A stretch of DNA of 64,000 nt from Streptomyces sclerotialus (GCA_000719105.1 JODX01000007.1:248001-312000); one strand, 5' to 3'; counted from the stretch's first letter, positions 36,387-46,562 are shown. Numbers and translations: made by a program. Notes: a model not told the origin generated them from the sequence alone.

Positions 36387-37475
36387 TCAGGGCAGCCGGT
36401 GGTCCTCGTTCAGCACCGCGCCGCGCTCCGGGTGGTACAGGTCGTAGCCGCGCGTGTCGCACTGGAGGCCGCCCACGATGCAGTGGTCGACCAGCGCCTT
36501 GAGGGTCCGCTCCTCCCAGGCGTTGAAGAAGTCGTAGTGGAAGGAGTAGCCGCGGCCACTGGCCAGGCGGACGTCGCTCATGTCGCCGTTGACCGGGAAG
36601 GCCATCTTGAACTCGATCATCGGCAGGGCGACCGGGTGGGAGGCCGGGCACATGTTGTCGTTGGTGCCGGGCCTGACGACCGGGTAGGCCATGTGGCTCT
36701 TGTGGTCGGGGGTGTCGAGGTACTTGCCGTCCCAGCAACTGGGCGCCTGGAAACGGATGTTGAGCTGCACGTCGGGCCGGCTCGGGCAACTGGCCGGGAA
36801 GTCGACGTTGAAGAAGCTGTCACCGCACTCCCAGCCCTCGACGAAGCCCTTGTGACCGCGGAAGTCCTGGGCGCTCTGCAGAGGATCGCCGACGACGAAC
36901 CGCAGCCCCTTGGGGAAGGGCCGGACGCTGGTGTAGTCGGTGACACCGGCCTTGTAGTAGATGACCTGCGGGCCGACCGGCAGGATCTTCTTGTCCCCCT
37001 TGTACAGGGACGGCATCCAGTACGCGGAGGCGTCGGCCGGTGCCTTGCAGGTCGTGGCGCCGCCGTAGAGGCTCGCCGTCGTGCTGCCGGCGTTCGTCGT
37101 CGTGTTGCCCATGAAGGTGTGGTCGTGGGACTTGCCGGGCTGCCCCGGGTACACGATCGGGTCGTCCGGCGCGGTGTGCGTGACGGCGCAGTTGGCCTGG
37201 AACTCCTTGTGGTAGCGCGGCGGCGGGGTGGCGTCTGACGGGGTCACGCCGGTGACCGGGGGAACGGCCGGTATGTAGCCGTCACCGTCGGGATCGTCGG
37301 CGGACGCCCGGGTCGACACCGCTGCCGTGTGCCCGGTGTGACCACCGGCCGATACCGCCGAGGCAGCCGGGGCGCTGCCGGGATCGGCCGCCGTGGCGAT
37401 GGTGCCGACGCCGAGCGAGCCGGCGAGGAGTGCGCTGCCGACCAGCAGCGCGGGGAGCTTCGAACGCGGTCTCAT
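36387..37475 (-). CDS. Secreted DUF1996 protein
   Basis: A 362-residue exported protein with signal peptide MRPRSKLPALLVGSALLAGS and a cleavage region near ATAADPGSA. The DUF1996 core shows PGKSHDHTFMGNTTT, WMPSLYKGDKKILPVGP and HKSHMAYPVVRPG. The family is found in fungi and streptomycetes, usually next to carbohydrate-active enzymes, and its activity is not established. It lies 16 bases before the discoidin hydrolase gene in the same direction, so the two are probably co-transcribed. Confidence 0.85.
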   Translation of the reverse strand: MRPRSKLPALLVGSALLAGSLGVGTIATAADPGSAPAASAVSAGGHTGHTAAVSTRASADDPDGDGYIPAVPPVTGVTPSDATPPPRYHKEFQANCAVTHTAPDDPIVYPGQPGKSHDHTFMGNTTTNAGSTTASLYGGATTCKAPADASAYWMPSLYKGDKKILPVGPQVIYYKAGVTDYTSVRPFPKGLRFVVGDPLQSAQDFRGHKGFVEGWECGDSFFNVDFPASCPSRPDVQLNIRFQAPSCWDGKYLDTPDHKSHMAYPVVRPGTNDNMCPASHPVALPMIEFKMAFPVNGDMSDVRLASGRGYSFHYDFFNAWEERTLKALVDHCIVGGLQCDTRGYDLYHPERGAVLNEDHRLP

Positions 37476-37491
37476 GAGGCCTCCCTGTCAA

Positions 37492-39675
37492 TCAGCCGAA
37501 GACGCCGAACTCGTGCAGCGAGTAGCCCCAGCCGGTGCCACGCGCCGTCAGGTGCAGTCGTACGTGACGCGCGGTCGCCGCGACATCGATGGTGTCCACG
37601 TCACCGTCACCGGCGGTCATGGTGTGGACCGTGCGCCAGGTGGTGCCGTCGTCCGAGACCCGGACCTCGTAGGACTTGGCGTAGGCGGGGTCCCAGACGA
37701 GCTGGAGCCTGCGGAGGGCGGTGGCGGCGCCGAGGTCGACCTGGATCCACTGCGGGTCGCTCCAGTCGCTGGCCCAGCGCGTGTCGGCCCTGCCGTCCGT
37801 GGCCTTGGCGGGCTCGCACGGGCAGTCGCCGTACGAAGGCTGGAAGGAGGAGGCGGTGGTGGGCTTGTTCAGCGCCACGTTCGTGCCGGTGACCGGCGGG
37901 GCGACGACCTTGACCGACTTCGTCTCGATGCCGGCGTTGCCGTGGCCGTCCTCGGCCTGGAGGTACACCTTCCACACGCCGAGCTTCTCGGGGGCCGTCA
38001 CGGCGAAGGTCCCGTTGCCGGTGGACCGCCACTCGGCCTCGACCAGGCGCTTGTCGCCGTTCGCGTAGGTGCCGCTGAGGAAGACCTTGTACGTGACCGG
38101 GTCGCCGTCGGGGTCGCGCACGTCCGCGCGGACGGTGAACTCGCCGCCCGCCGGGGCGGACGAGGCGGGGCCGACGGCCATGTCGTTGATGACGGGAGGG
38201 GTGTTGTCACCGCTGGTCGATCCGCTGTACGCCTTCTTGACGGCGTAGTAGGACAGCCTCTTCAGCCCGTCGGGCACGAGGTTGAACCAGACTCCGCCGA
38301 AGTCGTGCTCGACGCCGTAGTGGAAGAGGGTGGCGCCGAGCGCGACGCCCCGGTGGCCGGTGATGCAGTTCCAGGCCTCGGAGTACCCCTCGGCCTTCTG
38401 CACGTCGGTCGGCTCGTCGGGGACACCGTTGGCGTCGTCGGGCACCTCCCACTCACCGGCCGGTCCGCCCTCGGTGATGAGGTACGGCTTGGTGTAGCCG
38501 CCCTCCTCCCAGTCCTCCTGGACGCCGCAGACGTCGCCGTAGGAGTTCATCGAGTACAGGTCGAGGTCGGGCGCGTTGCGCTGGTAGTACGGCCAGGCTC
38601 CCGTCCAGGCGTCGGTCGAGGTGACGGGGTGGTCGGGGTCGATGCCGTGGATCTTCTTGGCGACGTCGTTGACGAAGGCGGTGTAGGCGTTGCGCTGCGC
38701 CTCCAGCTCCGTCCCGCTGTAACAGTTCTGCAGGCCGAGGACCGACTCGTTGCCGACGTTCCACATGAGGGTCGCCGGGTGGCTCTTGTACGCCTCCACC
38801 CACTTGGCGAACTCGGTGAGCATGTTGTTCTTGTACGTGGTGTCGGTGACGTAGTCGACGCAGCCGCCGGAGCCGGGTCCGCCGCCGGGCTGCAGCCAGA
38901 AGCCGTTGACGACGCGGATGCCGTGCGCGGCGGCGGTGTCGAGCAGAGGCTCGGTGGAGCCGTCGGTGCCCCAGGTGCGGATCGTGTTGACGCCCATGGA
39001 CTTGACGTCGGGCATGTACTTGGGCGCGTCCGCGATGGCGGGGCCCCAGGTCAGGCCCTTGACGGTGTACGGCTGGCCACCGACGGTCAGCTGCCAGTTC
39101 CCCTGTGAGCCGGTGACCTCGACCGCTCCCGCAGCGGGCGGTGTGCCGTCCGTGGTCCCGTACACCTGGAACTCCCACAGGGAGTAGCCGTAGCCGCCGG
39201 AACGCTCGGTGCCCAGCATGCGGACGTAGCGTCCGGAGCCGGAGACGGCGAGCTCGTCCGTGCCGCCGTCACCGCCGGTCACGGTCTTCAGGGTCCGCCA
39301 GTCCGTGCCGTTGTCGGACGCCTGGATCTGATAGCTCTTGCCGTACGCGCCCTCCCAGGTCAGCACCACACGGCTGAGGTCGGACCGCTGTCCGAGGTCG
39401 ACCTGGAACCACTGCGGGGCGCTCCACTCGCTGGCCCAGCGGGTGCCGGTGAGGTTGCCGTCGACGGCTGCCGAGGGGGCGTAGCCGTCGCCTTCCTGGG
39501 ACGAGGCGGTGGCGGGCCTGCCCTGGGAGAGCAGGGTCTCCGCGGCCTGGGCGGGCGGAGCGGCGAGGGCGAGCGACGACGCCACCAGTGCGCCGAGTGC
39601 GAGCAGGGGGACGGCGCGGCGGCCGGATGGTCTGCGGTACAGGTGCAGGTACGGGTACGAGGCGGCTGTGGACAC
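37492..39675 (-). CDS. Secreted TIM-barrel glycoside hydrolase with two discoidin domains
   Basis: A 727-residue exported enzyme. After the signal peptide (LLALGALVASSLALAAPPAQA) comes an F5/8 type C domain (about 45-175), then a TIM-barrel of the GH2-like clan (GQPYTVKGLTWGPAIADAP; LMWNVGNESVLGLQ with the acid/base NE; YLITEGGPAGEW with the probable nucleophile), an Ig-like segment, and a second F5/8 domain at the C-terminus (about 600-727). Discoidin domains flanking the catalyst suggest binding to insoluble glycans such as fungal beta-1,3-glucan. Family number is uncertain. Confidence 0.85.
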   Translation of the reverse strand: MSTAASYPYLHLYRRPSGRRAVPLLALGALVASSLALAAPPAQAAETLLSQGRPATASSQEGDGYAPSAAVDGNLTGTRWASEWSAPQWFQVDLGQRSDLSRVVLTWEGAYGKSYQIQASDNGTDWRTLKTVTGGDGGTDELAVSGSGRYVRMLGTERSGGYGYSLWEFQVYGTTDGTPPAAGAVEVTGSQGNWQLTVGGQPYTVKGLTWGPAIADAPKYMPDVKSMGVNTIRTWGTDGSTEPLLDTAAAHGIRVVNGFWLQPGGGPGSGGCVDYVTDTTYKNNMLTEFAKWVEAYKSHPATLMWNVGNESVLGLQNCYSGTELEAQRNAYTAFVNDVAKKIHGIDPDHPVTSTDAWTGAWPYYQRNAPDLDLYSMNSYGDVCGVQEDWEEGGYTKPYLITEGGPAGEWEVPDDANGVPDEPTDVQKAEGYSEAWNCITGHRGVALGATLFHYGVEHDFGGVWFNLVPDGLKRLSYYAVKKAYSGSTSGDNTPPVINDMAVGPASSAPAGGEFTVRADVRDPDGDPVTYKVFLSGTYANGDKRLVEAEWRSTGNGTFAVTAPEKLGVWKVYLQAEDGHGNAGIETKSVKVVAPPVTGTNVALNKPTTASSFQPSYGDCPCEPAKATDGRADTRWASDWSDPQWIQVDLGAATALRRLQLVWDPAYAKSYEVRVSDDGTTWRTVHTMTAGDGDVDTIDVAATARHVRLHLTARGTGWGYSLHEFGVFG

Positions 39676-39736
39676 ATCTGCTCCTGCGGGTCGGGGAGAG
39701 CCGATGGGGCGGAACTGGGGGAGCTCCGTGTGATGT

Positions 39737-39780
39737 CCCCTCCGGGCCGGGGCGCGGGGATGTCACCCGGCCCGGAGGGG
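39737..39780 (-). terminator. Strong 15-base-pair hairpin terminator
   Basis: A perfect 15-base stem (CCCCTCCGGGCCGGG at 39737-39751 with CCCGGCCCGGAGGGG at 39766-39780) and a 14-base loop, 25 bases past the stop of the beta-helix gene. It separates that gene from the next one downstream. Confidence 0.85.
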
Positions 39781-39804
39781 AGTTGTGGCCGGCGGGCGGT
39801 TCGG

Positions 39805-42000
39805 TCAGGGGTAGGACACGACCGTGGACGGCACGGTCGAGGTGCCGGCGGGCACCGTGGAGGCGCCGGTGTCGTTGATGACGTGGTTGTAGTGGCCCAT
39901 GCCGCCGAGGGAGACCACGAGGAGGCTGTGGAACTTCACCCCTGCCTTGACCGGTGCCTTGAAGCCGTGGTCCTGGCGGATGTTCGGGTCGACGTTGTAG
40001 TTGCAGTAGCTGCCCAGGCCCCATGCCTCATGGGTGTCGACCGAGTCGTCGACCCGGTAGGCCGCGTACCCCTTGGTGTCGCCGTTCTGGATGGCGGCCT
40101 GGTTCGGGGCGTCGTACGCCTTCTCGTTCTGGTAGAAGATCGTCCGGCCGCGTTCGCCGTACCACTCGACGTCGTACTTGTTGAAGTGCTCGACGAACAG
40201 TCCGGTGGCCAGGACGTCGTCGCCGTTGACGCGGACGCCGTAGTCGGCGCGGTTGGTCTCCCAGCCGACGCCGTCGCCGTGGTCGGCCCGCCACACCCAG
40301 GTGTGGTCGATGATGGTGTCGTCGTTGTTGACCACCATGCTGGTGGTGGCCTTGCCCGCGCCCGCGCCGCCGATGCGGAGGTAGACGTCCTGCACGGTGG
40401 TGGGGTTGGCCGCGTGGTCGGCGGACGCGCCCTGCGGGCCGATCTCCAGCAGGGTGGGTGAGTTGACCGGTCCGGCGTCGATGAGGAAGCCGGCGAGCCG
40501 TACTCCGTCGACGTCGGCGACCTTCATGGCGGTCACCCCGTTGTCCGGGACGATCGTGGCGAGGCCGAGGCCCAGGACAATGGTGTTCGCCCGGTCGACG
40601 TCGATCGTCCGGTCGACGTGGTAGACGCCAGGGGTGAAGAGCAGGTGCAGGCCCTGGCCGAGGGCGGCGTTGATGGTGGCGGCCGTGGCGCCGGGCTTGA
40701 CGACGTAGAACCTGCTCAGCGGGATCGACTCGCCCTGCGGGGTGCCGTTCGCCCAGGTGGTGCCGCGTGCGTTGGTGCGCTTGGCGGGGGCGAAGACCTT
40801 GTACTCGTTGCCGTCCAGGTAGAGGAAGGGCTTCTCGCGGGAGATCGGCGTCGTGTCGAGCGTGGTGTAGCGGGGCTCGGGGAAGCCGGTGGCGGGAGCG
40901 CCCTCGGTACCTGAGAAGACCTGGTTCCAGACGCTGTTGGACCAGCCGCCGATGGAGCTGTCGCGGGTGTACCACTGCTGCTGCGAGTAGTTGCCGACCT
41001 GGCCGTCGATCCTGCTGTCGGCGATGTAGCCGCCGCTGGCCCAGCCGTAGCCGTTGGGCGCGAGGTTGAGGCCGCCCTTGACGTGCATCCGGCGGAAGGA
41101 GGCGGCCTGGGACACCGCCCAGCGGTTGGTGCCGTTGACCGGTTTCACGGCGAGGTTCTCCGCGCCGCGCCAGAAGTTCTGGGTGGCGTTGCCGTTGAAC
41201 CAGCCGGCGTCGACGGTGATGTCACCGTTGATCGTCGTGTCGTCGGGGCGCAGGCCGAGGCCGGCGATCTGGGTGTAGAAGCCGATCTGGGCGTTGAGGT
41301 TGTCGTACGTGCCCGGCTTGAAGAGGAAGGCGTGCCGGCCGGAGCCGAACTGGGCCGACTCCTGCTCCTTGAAGACCTGGTCCAGCTTGGCCTGGATGCC
41401 GGGCGTGGACGGGTCGAAGACGTGCACGTTCGGGCCGAGGTCGCCGCCGCCCGGGATGGGCGTTCCCGGGTCGTCGCCAGTGGTGCCGTACACCTTGAAC
41501 TCCCAGAGGGAGTAGCCGTATCCGGTGGCGCGGGCGGTTCCGTACATGCGGACGTAGCGGGCGGTGCCGGAGACGTTCACGGTCTCCGTGCCCCCGGCGC
41601 CGGTGGTGGTGGAGTAGGCCGTCGACCAGTCCGTGCCGTTCTGGGACGTCTCGATCCGGTACGACTTGGCGTAGGCGGCCTCCCAGCGCAGCTCGACCTG
41701 GCTGAGGGAGGCGGGGGCGCCGAGGTCGACACGGATCCACTGCGGGTCGGAGGCGGCGCTGGACCAGCGGGTGCCGTTGTCGCCGTCGACGGCCGCGGTC
41801 GCCGGGGTGCCGTAGTGCTCCTGGCTGGAGGCGGTGACCGGCTTGCCCTGGGACAACAGTGCTGGTGCGGCCTGGGCTCGCGCGGCGGGGACGACGGAGA
41901 GCAGGGCGGCGGCCAGAGCGGCGACCAGGACGCCGACGAGGCCGCGGCGGCCGGGTCTGCGCGGAACCGGCGCTGCCGGGGGTGTGCCGACAGGGGGCAT
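39805..42000 (-). CDS. Secreted discoidin / parallel beta-helix protein
   Basis: A 731-residue exported protein. A signal segment (LVGVLVAALAAALLSVVPAARA) is followed by an F5/8 type C domain (about 47-190, closely like those of the neighbour) and a long right-handed parallel beta-helix of the pectate-lyase/GH55 type, seen as repeated short strands (AKLDQVFKEQESAQFGSG; TINGDITVDAGWFNGNAT; NTIVLGLGLATIVPDNG; DDTIIDHTWVWRADHGDG). The ATG at 42000 has AAGGAG eight bases upstream. Relatives are sometimes labelled adenylyl cyclase, which nothing here supports. An exo-beta-1,3-glucanase or related role is plausible. Confidence 0.83.
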   Translation of the reverse strand: MPPVGTPPAAPVPRRPGRRGLVGVLVAALAAALLSVVPAARAQAAPALLSQGKPVTASSQEHYGTPATAAVDGDNGTRWSSAASDPQWIRVDLGAPASLSQVELRWEAAYAKSYRIETSQNGTDWSTAYSTTTGAGGTETVNVSGTARYVRMYGTARATGYGYSLWEFKVYGTTGDDPGTPIPGGGDLGPNVHVFDPSTPGIQAKLDQVFKEQESAQFGSGRHAFLFKPGTYDNLNAQIGFYTQIAGLGLRPDDTTINGDITVDAGWFNGNATQNFWRGAENLAVKPVNGTNRWAVSQAASFRRMHVKGGLNLAPNGYGWASGGYIADSRIDGQVGNYSQQQWYTRDSSIGGWSNSVWNQVFSGTEGAPATGFPEPRYTTLDTTPISREKPFLYLDGNEYKVFAPAKRTNARGTTWANGTPQGESIPLSRFYVVKPGATAATINAALGQGLHLLFTPGVYHVDRTIDVDRANTIVLGLGLATIVPDNGVTAMKVADVDGVRLAGFLIDAGPVNSPTLLEIGPQGASADHAANPTTVQDVYLRIGGAGAGKATTSMVVNNDDTIIDHTWVWRADHGDGVGWETNRADYGVRVNGDDVLATGLFVEHFNKYDVEWYGERGRTIFYQNEKAYDAPNQAAIQNGDTKGYAAYRVDDSVDTHEAWGLGSYCNYNVDPNIRQDHGFKAPVKAGVKFHSLLVVSLGGMGHYNHVINDTGASTVPAGTSTVPSTVVSYP

Positions 42001-42028
42001 GGGGGGACTCCTTGACACGGAAGGGGCG

Positions 42029-42042
42029 GGAGAGCGCTCTCC
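42029..42042. promoter_or_regulatory. LacI-type palindrome GGAGAGCGCTCTCC
   Basis: A perfect 14-base palindrome 29 bases before the start of the beta-helix gene. It shares the GAGCGCTC core with the CebR box but differs in the flanks, so it may be bound by a related regulator of glucan use rather than CebR. Confidence 0.75.
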
Positions 42043-42185
42043 GGAACCTTGGCTGCCATGGCGGCCGCGGTCAAGGCTTCGAACATGGCTTTTCTTTTGG
42101 CTTGCATTAAATGCTGGTCGAGGGTTCGGAGAGTCCTGGGGGGACCGGGCGAAGTGCAAGCGCGCGCCGGGGGAACACCCGGCTC

Positions 42186-42294
42186 CGGTGCCCGGTATCC
42201 GGCGCCCGGTATCCGGCGCCCGGCAAGCGGCGCTCGGCGCCTGGCGACGGGCGCCCCGGCATCCGGCACTTGGCGCCTGGCGACCGGCGCCCCG
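42186..42294. repeat. Degenerate 14-base tandem repeat
   Basis: About seven or eight units related to CGGCGCCCGGTATC, some with CTTGG or GACGG variants, filling the gap after the AraC gene. With 42043-42185 this is a gene-free stretch of about 250 bases; it also contains an A/T-rich GCATTAAATGC inverted repeat at 42104. Confidence 0.65.
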
Positions 42295-42296
42295 CC

Positions 42297-43202
42297 TCAG
42301 CCCTTCGTCAGCGACCGGAACTCGGTCGGTGTCATCCCGGTGTGCTGCCGGAAGAAGGCGCTGAAGACGGTCGGGTAGGCGAACCCGATGCGTTCGCTGA
42401 TGGCGGCCGGCGGCAGCGAGGTGTGGATGAGCAGGCGTTTCGCCTCCAGCAGCACCCGGTCGTCGATGTAGCGCTTGGCTCCGCAGCCGAGGGCCGCCCG
42501 GGTGGCCCGGGTGAGCGTCCGGGCGCTGTAGCCGAGCCGGGCGGCGTAGTCCTCGACCCGGTGGGTGCGGCCGAAGCCCTCCTCCACGGCCCGGCGGAAC
42601 AGATGGAACGGTTCGCCGGCGCCCGAGTGGGTCTGCTGCCGCGGGTCGGCGAGGTGGACGAGCCGGATGAGGATCACCGAGAGCAGGTCGCGCAACGTCT
42701 CGACGTACGCCTCCAGCGCCAGGCCGGTCAGGTCGGCGTGCTCCTCGACCAGGGCGTCCAGAAGGCGGTGCAGCGCGGTGCGTCGCGCCGCGTCCGGAGT
42801 GACGAGGCGGTACGAGGTGTGCTCGCCTTCCCGGATCAGGGCGTCGGTCGCGGCGCTGGGGAAGCCCGACGGGAAGACCAGCACGGTGGCGTCACCGTCC
42901 CCGGGCCCTTCGGGGAACTGCAGCACCTGACCGGGCCAGACCCACAGCCAGTCGCCCGGCCCGACGACGTACGAGGTGAAGTCCACGGAGCAGGTCAGCC
43001 GCCCGCTCCGCACCGCGACGATCAGGTGGAAGGCCGGCCGTACGGGCACGGTGAGCGGCAGTTCGCGTTCGACGCCACGGACGGCGAGTCCGGGGAGGTC
43101 GAGGACCTCCAGGCCCGGGGGCCGTCCGGGCGTGGGACGGTAGGCGACCGTCGGAATCCCGCTGGGCCGACGGCCGGCCGCGAACTGTCCGTTTTTCTTC
43201 AT
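42297..43202 (-). CDS. AraC-family transcriptional regulator
   Basis: A 301-residue regulator with an N-terminal cupin sensor (PAFHLIVAVRSGRLTCSVDF; GDWLWVWPGQVLQF) and two C-terminal helix-turn-helix motifs (HRVEDYAARLGYSARTLTRA and ISERIGFAYPTVFSAFFRQH). It is divergent from the cupin-XapX operon, which it most likely controls; it could also affect the beta-helix gene downstream. Confidence 0.9.
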   Translation of the reverse strand: MKKNGQFAAGRRPSGIPTVAYRPTPGRPPGLEVLDLPGLAVRGVERELPLTVPVRPAFHLIVAVRSGRLTCSVDFTSYVVGPGDWLWVWPGQVLQFPEGPGDGDATVLVFPSGFPSAATDALIREGEHTSYRLVTPDAARRTALHRLLDALVEEHADLTGLALEAYVETLRDLLSVILIRLVHLADPRQQTHSGAGEPFHLFRRAVEEGFGRTHRVEDYAARLGYSARTLTRATRAALGCGAKRYIDDRVLLEAKRLLIHTSLPPAAISERIGFAYPTVFSAFFRQHTGMTPTEFRSLTKG

Positions 43203-43423
43203 CGCGTGCCCGAGTGTATGCCGACCGTCCTCCGCAGCCGGTTCTAGGTTGAACGGAGGCAGGTGCCGCCGAGGACGAGCCGCGAACGTCCCGGCCCTGC
43301 CCCCCGGCGCGTCGTCCGGAAGACGCGCGGCGCCGCGGGCCGCCGCTGACCGCGGCCGCCCCGACCACTCGTCCGAGCCCGGCCGAGTGCTGTCCTGACC
43401 TGCACCCCTCAGGGAGGTTCTCC

Positions 43424-43984
43424 ATGACCATCGAGTTCGCCACCCGCTACCGTCAGCGCTCCCACATCCCGCCCGAGCCGGGGAAGCCGTACTTCATCGA
43501 GAAGGGCGAGGGCGACCGCGCCCACCTGTTCGGCGATCTGTTCACCATCTACGCCGGCGGCGAGCAGACCGAGAACACCTTCAACTTCTTCACCTGCGAC
43601 GGCCCCAAGGGCGACATCATCCCCGCCCACTCCCACCCGGACACCTACGAGGTCTTCTACATCGCCGAAGGCGCGGTGCGGCTGTTCGTGGAGGACCTGG
43701 AGGGCGAGCAGTACGAGAGGCTGCTCTCGGTGGGTGACTTCGGGTTCGTGCCGAAGAACTGCCCGCACGCGTACCGCATCGAGCGCCACCATTCCCGGAT
43801 CGTCGGCGTGGCGGCCGGCCCGGGCGGCACCTTCGAGCGGTTCTTCGAGAACCTCGGCACGCCCACCGACGAGCACGGCCTGCCCCGCACGCCGTACATC
43901 CCCGACCCGCAGAAGTTCGGGACCGTGCCCCAGAAGTACGACGTGACCTTCCTGCCCGACCACCAGTGGCGTACCGGGAGCTGA
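43424..43984 (+). CDS. Cupin dioxygenase (quercetinase-like)
   Basis: A 186-residue single-cupin protein. The metal site is PAHSHPDTYEVFYIAEGAV (two histidines and a glutamate) with a second histidine in KNCPHAYRIE. This set matches quercetin 2,3-dioxygenase and related flavonol or aromatic oxygenases. An AGGGAGG site lies seven bases before the ATG. It is the first gene of an overlapping run with two XapX proteins and an amidohydrolase, which together look like a pathway for a plant phenolic. Confidence 0.85.
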   Translation: MTIEFATRYRQRSHIPPEPGKPYFIEKGEGDRAHLFGDLFTIYAGGEQTENTFNFFTCDGPKGDIIPAHSHPDTYEVFYIAEGAVRLFVEDLEGEQYERLLSVGDFGFVPKNCPHAYRIERHHSRIVGVAAGPGGTFERFFENLGTPTDEHGLPRTPYIPDPQKFGTVPQKYDVTFLPDHQWRTGS

Positions 43985-43987
43985 TCC

Positions 43988-44134
43988 ATGCCGTACGTGA
44001 AGGCCCTGCTGGCCGGAGTCCTGGTCGGCGCGGCCTATGCGGTGGTGCGGGTGAAGTCGCCCGCACCGCCTCCGGTCGCGCTGATCGGTCTGCTGGGCAT
44101 GCTGCTCGGCCAGGCGACGCTGGGGGCCCTGTGA
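43988..44134 (+). CDS. XapX-family small membrane protein (first of two)
   Basis: A 48-residue protein made of two hydrophobic helices, ALLAGVLVGAAYAVVRV and PVALIGLLGMLLGQATLG, joined by a proline turn (SPAPPP), the DUF1427/XapX pattern. It starts three bases after the cupin stop and overlaps the next gene by four bases. XapX proteins occur beside aromatic-catabolism genes; their role is unknown. Confidence 0.85.
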   Translation: MPYVKALLAGVLVGAAYAVVRVKSPAPPPVALIGLLGMLLGQATLGAL

Positions 44135-44379
44135 CCACCCCCGCCGCCCGCGGCCGCGGCTTCGCACGCAAGGCCGGCCTCTCGTTCGCGGCCGGCCTGC
44201 TCATGGGCGCCCTGTACTGGGCGCTGGACATCACCTCGCCCGCGCCGCCGCTCGTCGGCCTGACCGGGCTGGCCGGAATCCTGCTCGGCGAACGTGCCGC
44301 CACCGCGGTCCGCGACCGCCTGCCCCGACGCTCACCCTCCCCGCCGCCCCGAGAACAAGGAGACGTCCGTGTCCCCTGA
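44131..44379 (+). CDS. XapX-family small membrane protein (second of two)
   Basis: An 82-residue relative of the preceding protein: GLSFAAGLLMGALYWALDI, then SPAPPLVGLTGLAGILLGE, with an added basic tail (DRLPRRSPSPPPREQGDV). Starting in the GTGA overlap, it is probably coupled to the first copy; the pair may form a hetero-oligomeric membrane unit. Its end overlaps the amidohydrolase start by eleven bases and carries that gene's AAGGAG ribosome-binding site. Confidence 0.82.
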   Translation: MTTPAARGRGFARKAGLSFAAGLLMGALYWALDITSPAPPLVGLTGLAGILLGERAATAVRDRLPRRSPSPPPREQGDVRVP

Positions 44380-45379
44380 CATCCCCGCACACTCCGCCAC
44401 CGACACCCAGGCACACGCCGCCGACGCCCCCGCCTACGTGGACGTCCACGCCCACTTCGTCACCGACTCCTACGTCCGCCAGGCGCGCGACGCCGGGCAC
44501 GAACTCCCCGACGGGGTCCCCGCCTGGCCCACCTGGTCGGCGGAGGCCCACCTGGAGCTGATGGACCGCTGCGGCATCGAGACCTCGATGCTGTCGATCT
44601 CCTCCCCGGGCGTCCACTTCGGCGACGACGCCGCCGCCCGCCGCCTGGCCCGCGAGGTCAACGAGGCCGGCGCCGACACCGTGCGGTGCCACCCGGGCCG
44701 CTTCGGCCTGTTCGCCTCGCTGCCCCTCCCGGACGTCGACGGCGCCCTGGCGGAGATCGCCCACGCCTACGACGCCCTGGACGCCGACGGCGTGGTCCTG
44801 GAGACCAACACCCACGGCACCTACCTCGGCGACCCCGGTCTCGAGCCCGTCTGGACCGAACTCGACCGGCGCGGCGCGGTGGTCTTCCTCCACCCGACCT
44901 CCCCGGTGTGCTGGGAGCAGTCCGCCCTCGGACGCCCCCGCCCGATGATCGAGTTCATCTTCGACACCGCCCGCACCGTCACCGACCTCCTCATGGCCGG
45001 CACCCTGGAACGCCACCGGAACATCAGGGTCATCGTGCCGCACTGCGGCGGCGCCCTCCCGATCCTGGCGGACCGCATCAACGGCTTCATGAAGATGTTC
45101 ATGCCCGCCGGCACCGAGGCGCCCGACGCCCTCGAACAGCTCGGCCGCCTCTACTACGACCTCGCAGGCCCCGCCCTGCCCCGTCAGCTCCCCGCCCTGC
45201 TGGGCCTCGTCGGCACCGACCGGCTGCTGTACGGCAGCGACCACTGCTGGACCCCCGCCGCCGGAGTGGAGGCCCACGTGGCGGGCCTCGACGCCGCCCC
45301 GGCCCCCGAGGGCTCCGCGAGCTGGCGCGCCCTCACCACCGCCAACGCCCGCCGCGTCCTGCCCCGCCGGGCCCATTGA
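44369..45379 (+). CDS. Amidohydrolase 2 family decarboxylase/hydrolase
   Basis: A 336-residue TIM-barrel metal enzyme of the ACMSD / 6-methylsalicylate decarboxylase type. All metal and catalytic residues are visible: YVDVHAHFVTDSY (HxH), VFLHPTSPVCW, VIVPHCGGALP and LLYGSDHCWTP. The GTG at 44369 has AAGGAG seven bases upstream. It probably decarboxylates or hydrolyses an aromatic acid produced after the cupin dioxygenase step. Confidence 0.88.
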   Translation: MSPDIPAHSATDTQAHAADAPAYVDVHAHFVTDSYVRQARDAGHELPDGVPAWPTWSAEAHLELMDRCGIETSMLSISSPGVHFGDDAAARRLAREVNEAGADTVRCHPGRFGLFASLPLPDVDGALAEIAHAYDALDADGVVLETNTHGTYLGDPGLEPVWTELDRRGAVVFLHPTSPVCWEQSALGRPRPMIEFIFDTARTVTDLLMAGTLERHRNIRVIVPHCGGALPILADRINGFMKMFMPAGTEAPDALEQLGRLYYDLAGPALPRQLPALLGLVGTDRLLYGSDHCWTPAAGVEAHVAGLDAAPAPEGSASWRALTTANARRVLPRRAH

Positions 45380-45399
45380 GACGACGAGAGCCGCCCATC

Positions 45400-46443
<1,044 letters not shown>

Positions 46444-46536
46444 GGGCTTCGGGACTCCGGTGGCGGCGCTCCAACGGCGACCGCCGCCAGGAGTGTCTTG
46501 CACGTGTCTTGACGTGAACCTGGCGTAGTGGGTTCA

Positions 46537-46550
46537 TGGGAGCGCTCCCA
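46537..46550. promoter_or_regulatory. Perfect CebR operator upstream of mannanase
   Basis: TGGGAGCGCTCCCA, identical to the 14-base box bound by the cello-oligosaccharide repressor CebR. It lies about 100 bases before the chosen mannanase start. A TTGACG hexamer at 46509 could be the -35, putting the box over or just after the -10. Confidence 0.88.
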
Positions 46551-46562
46551 CTCACACACCCA

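Noticed and set aside
39805..42000. Adenylyl cyclase label sometimes given to this protein type
   Set aside because: No cyclase motif is visible; the sequence is a discoidin domain plus a parallel beta-helix.
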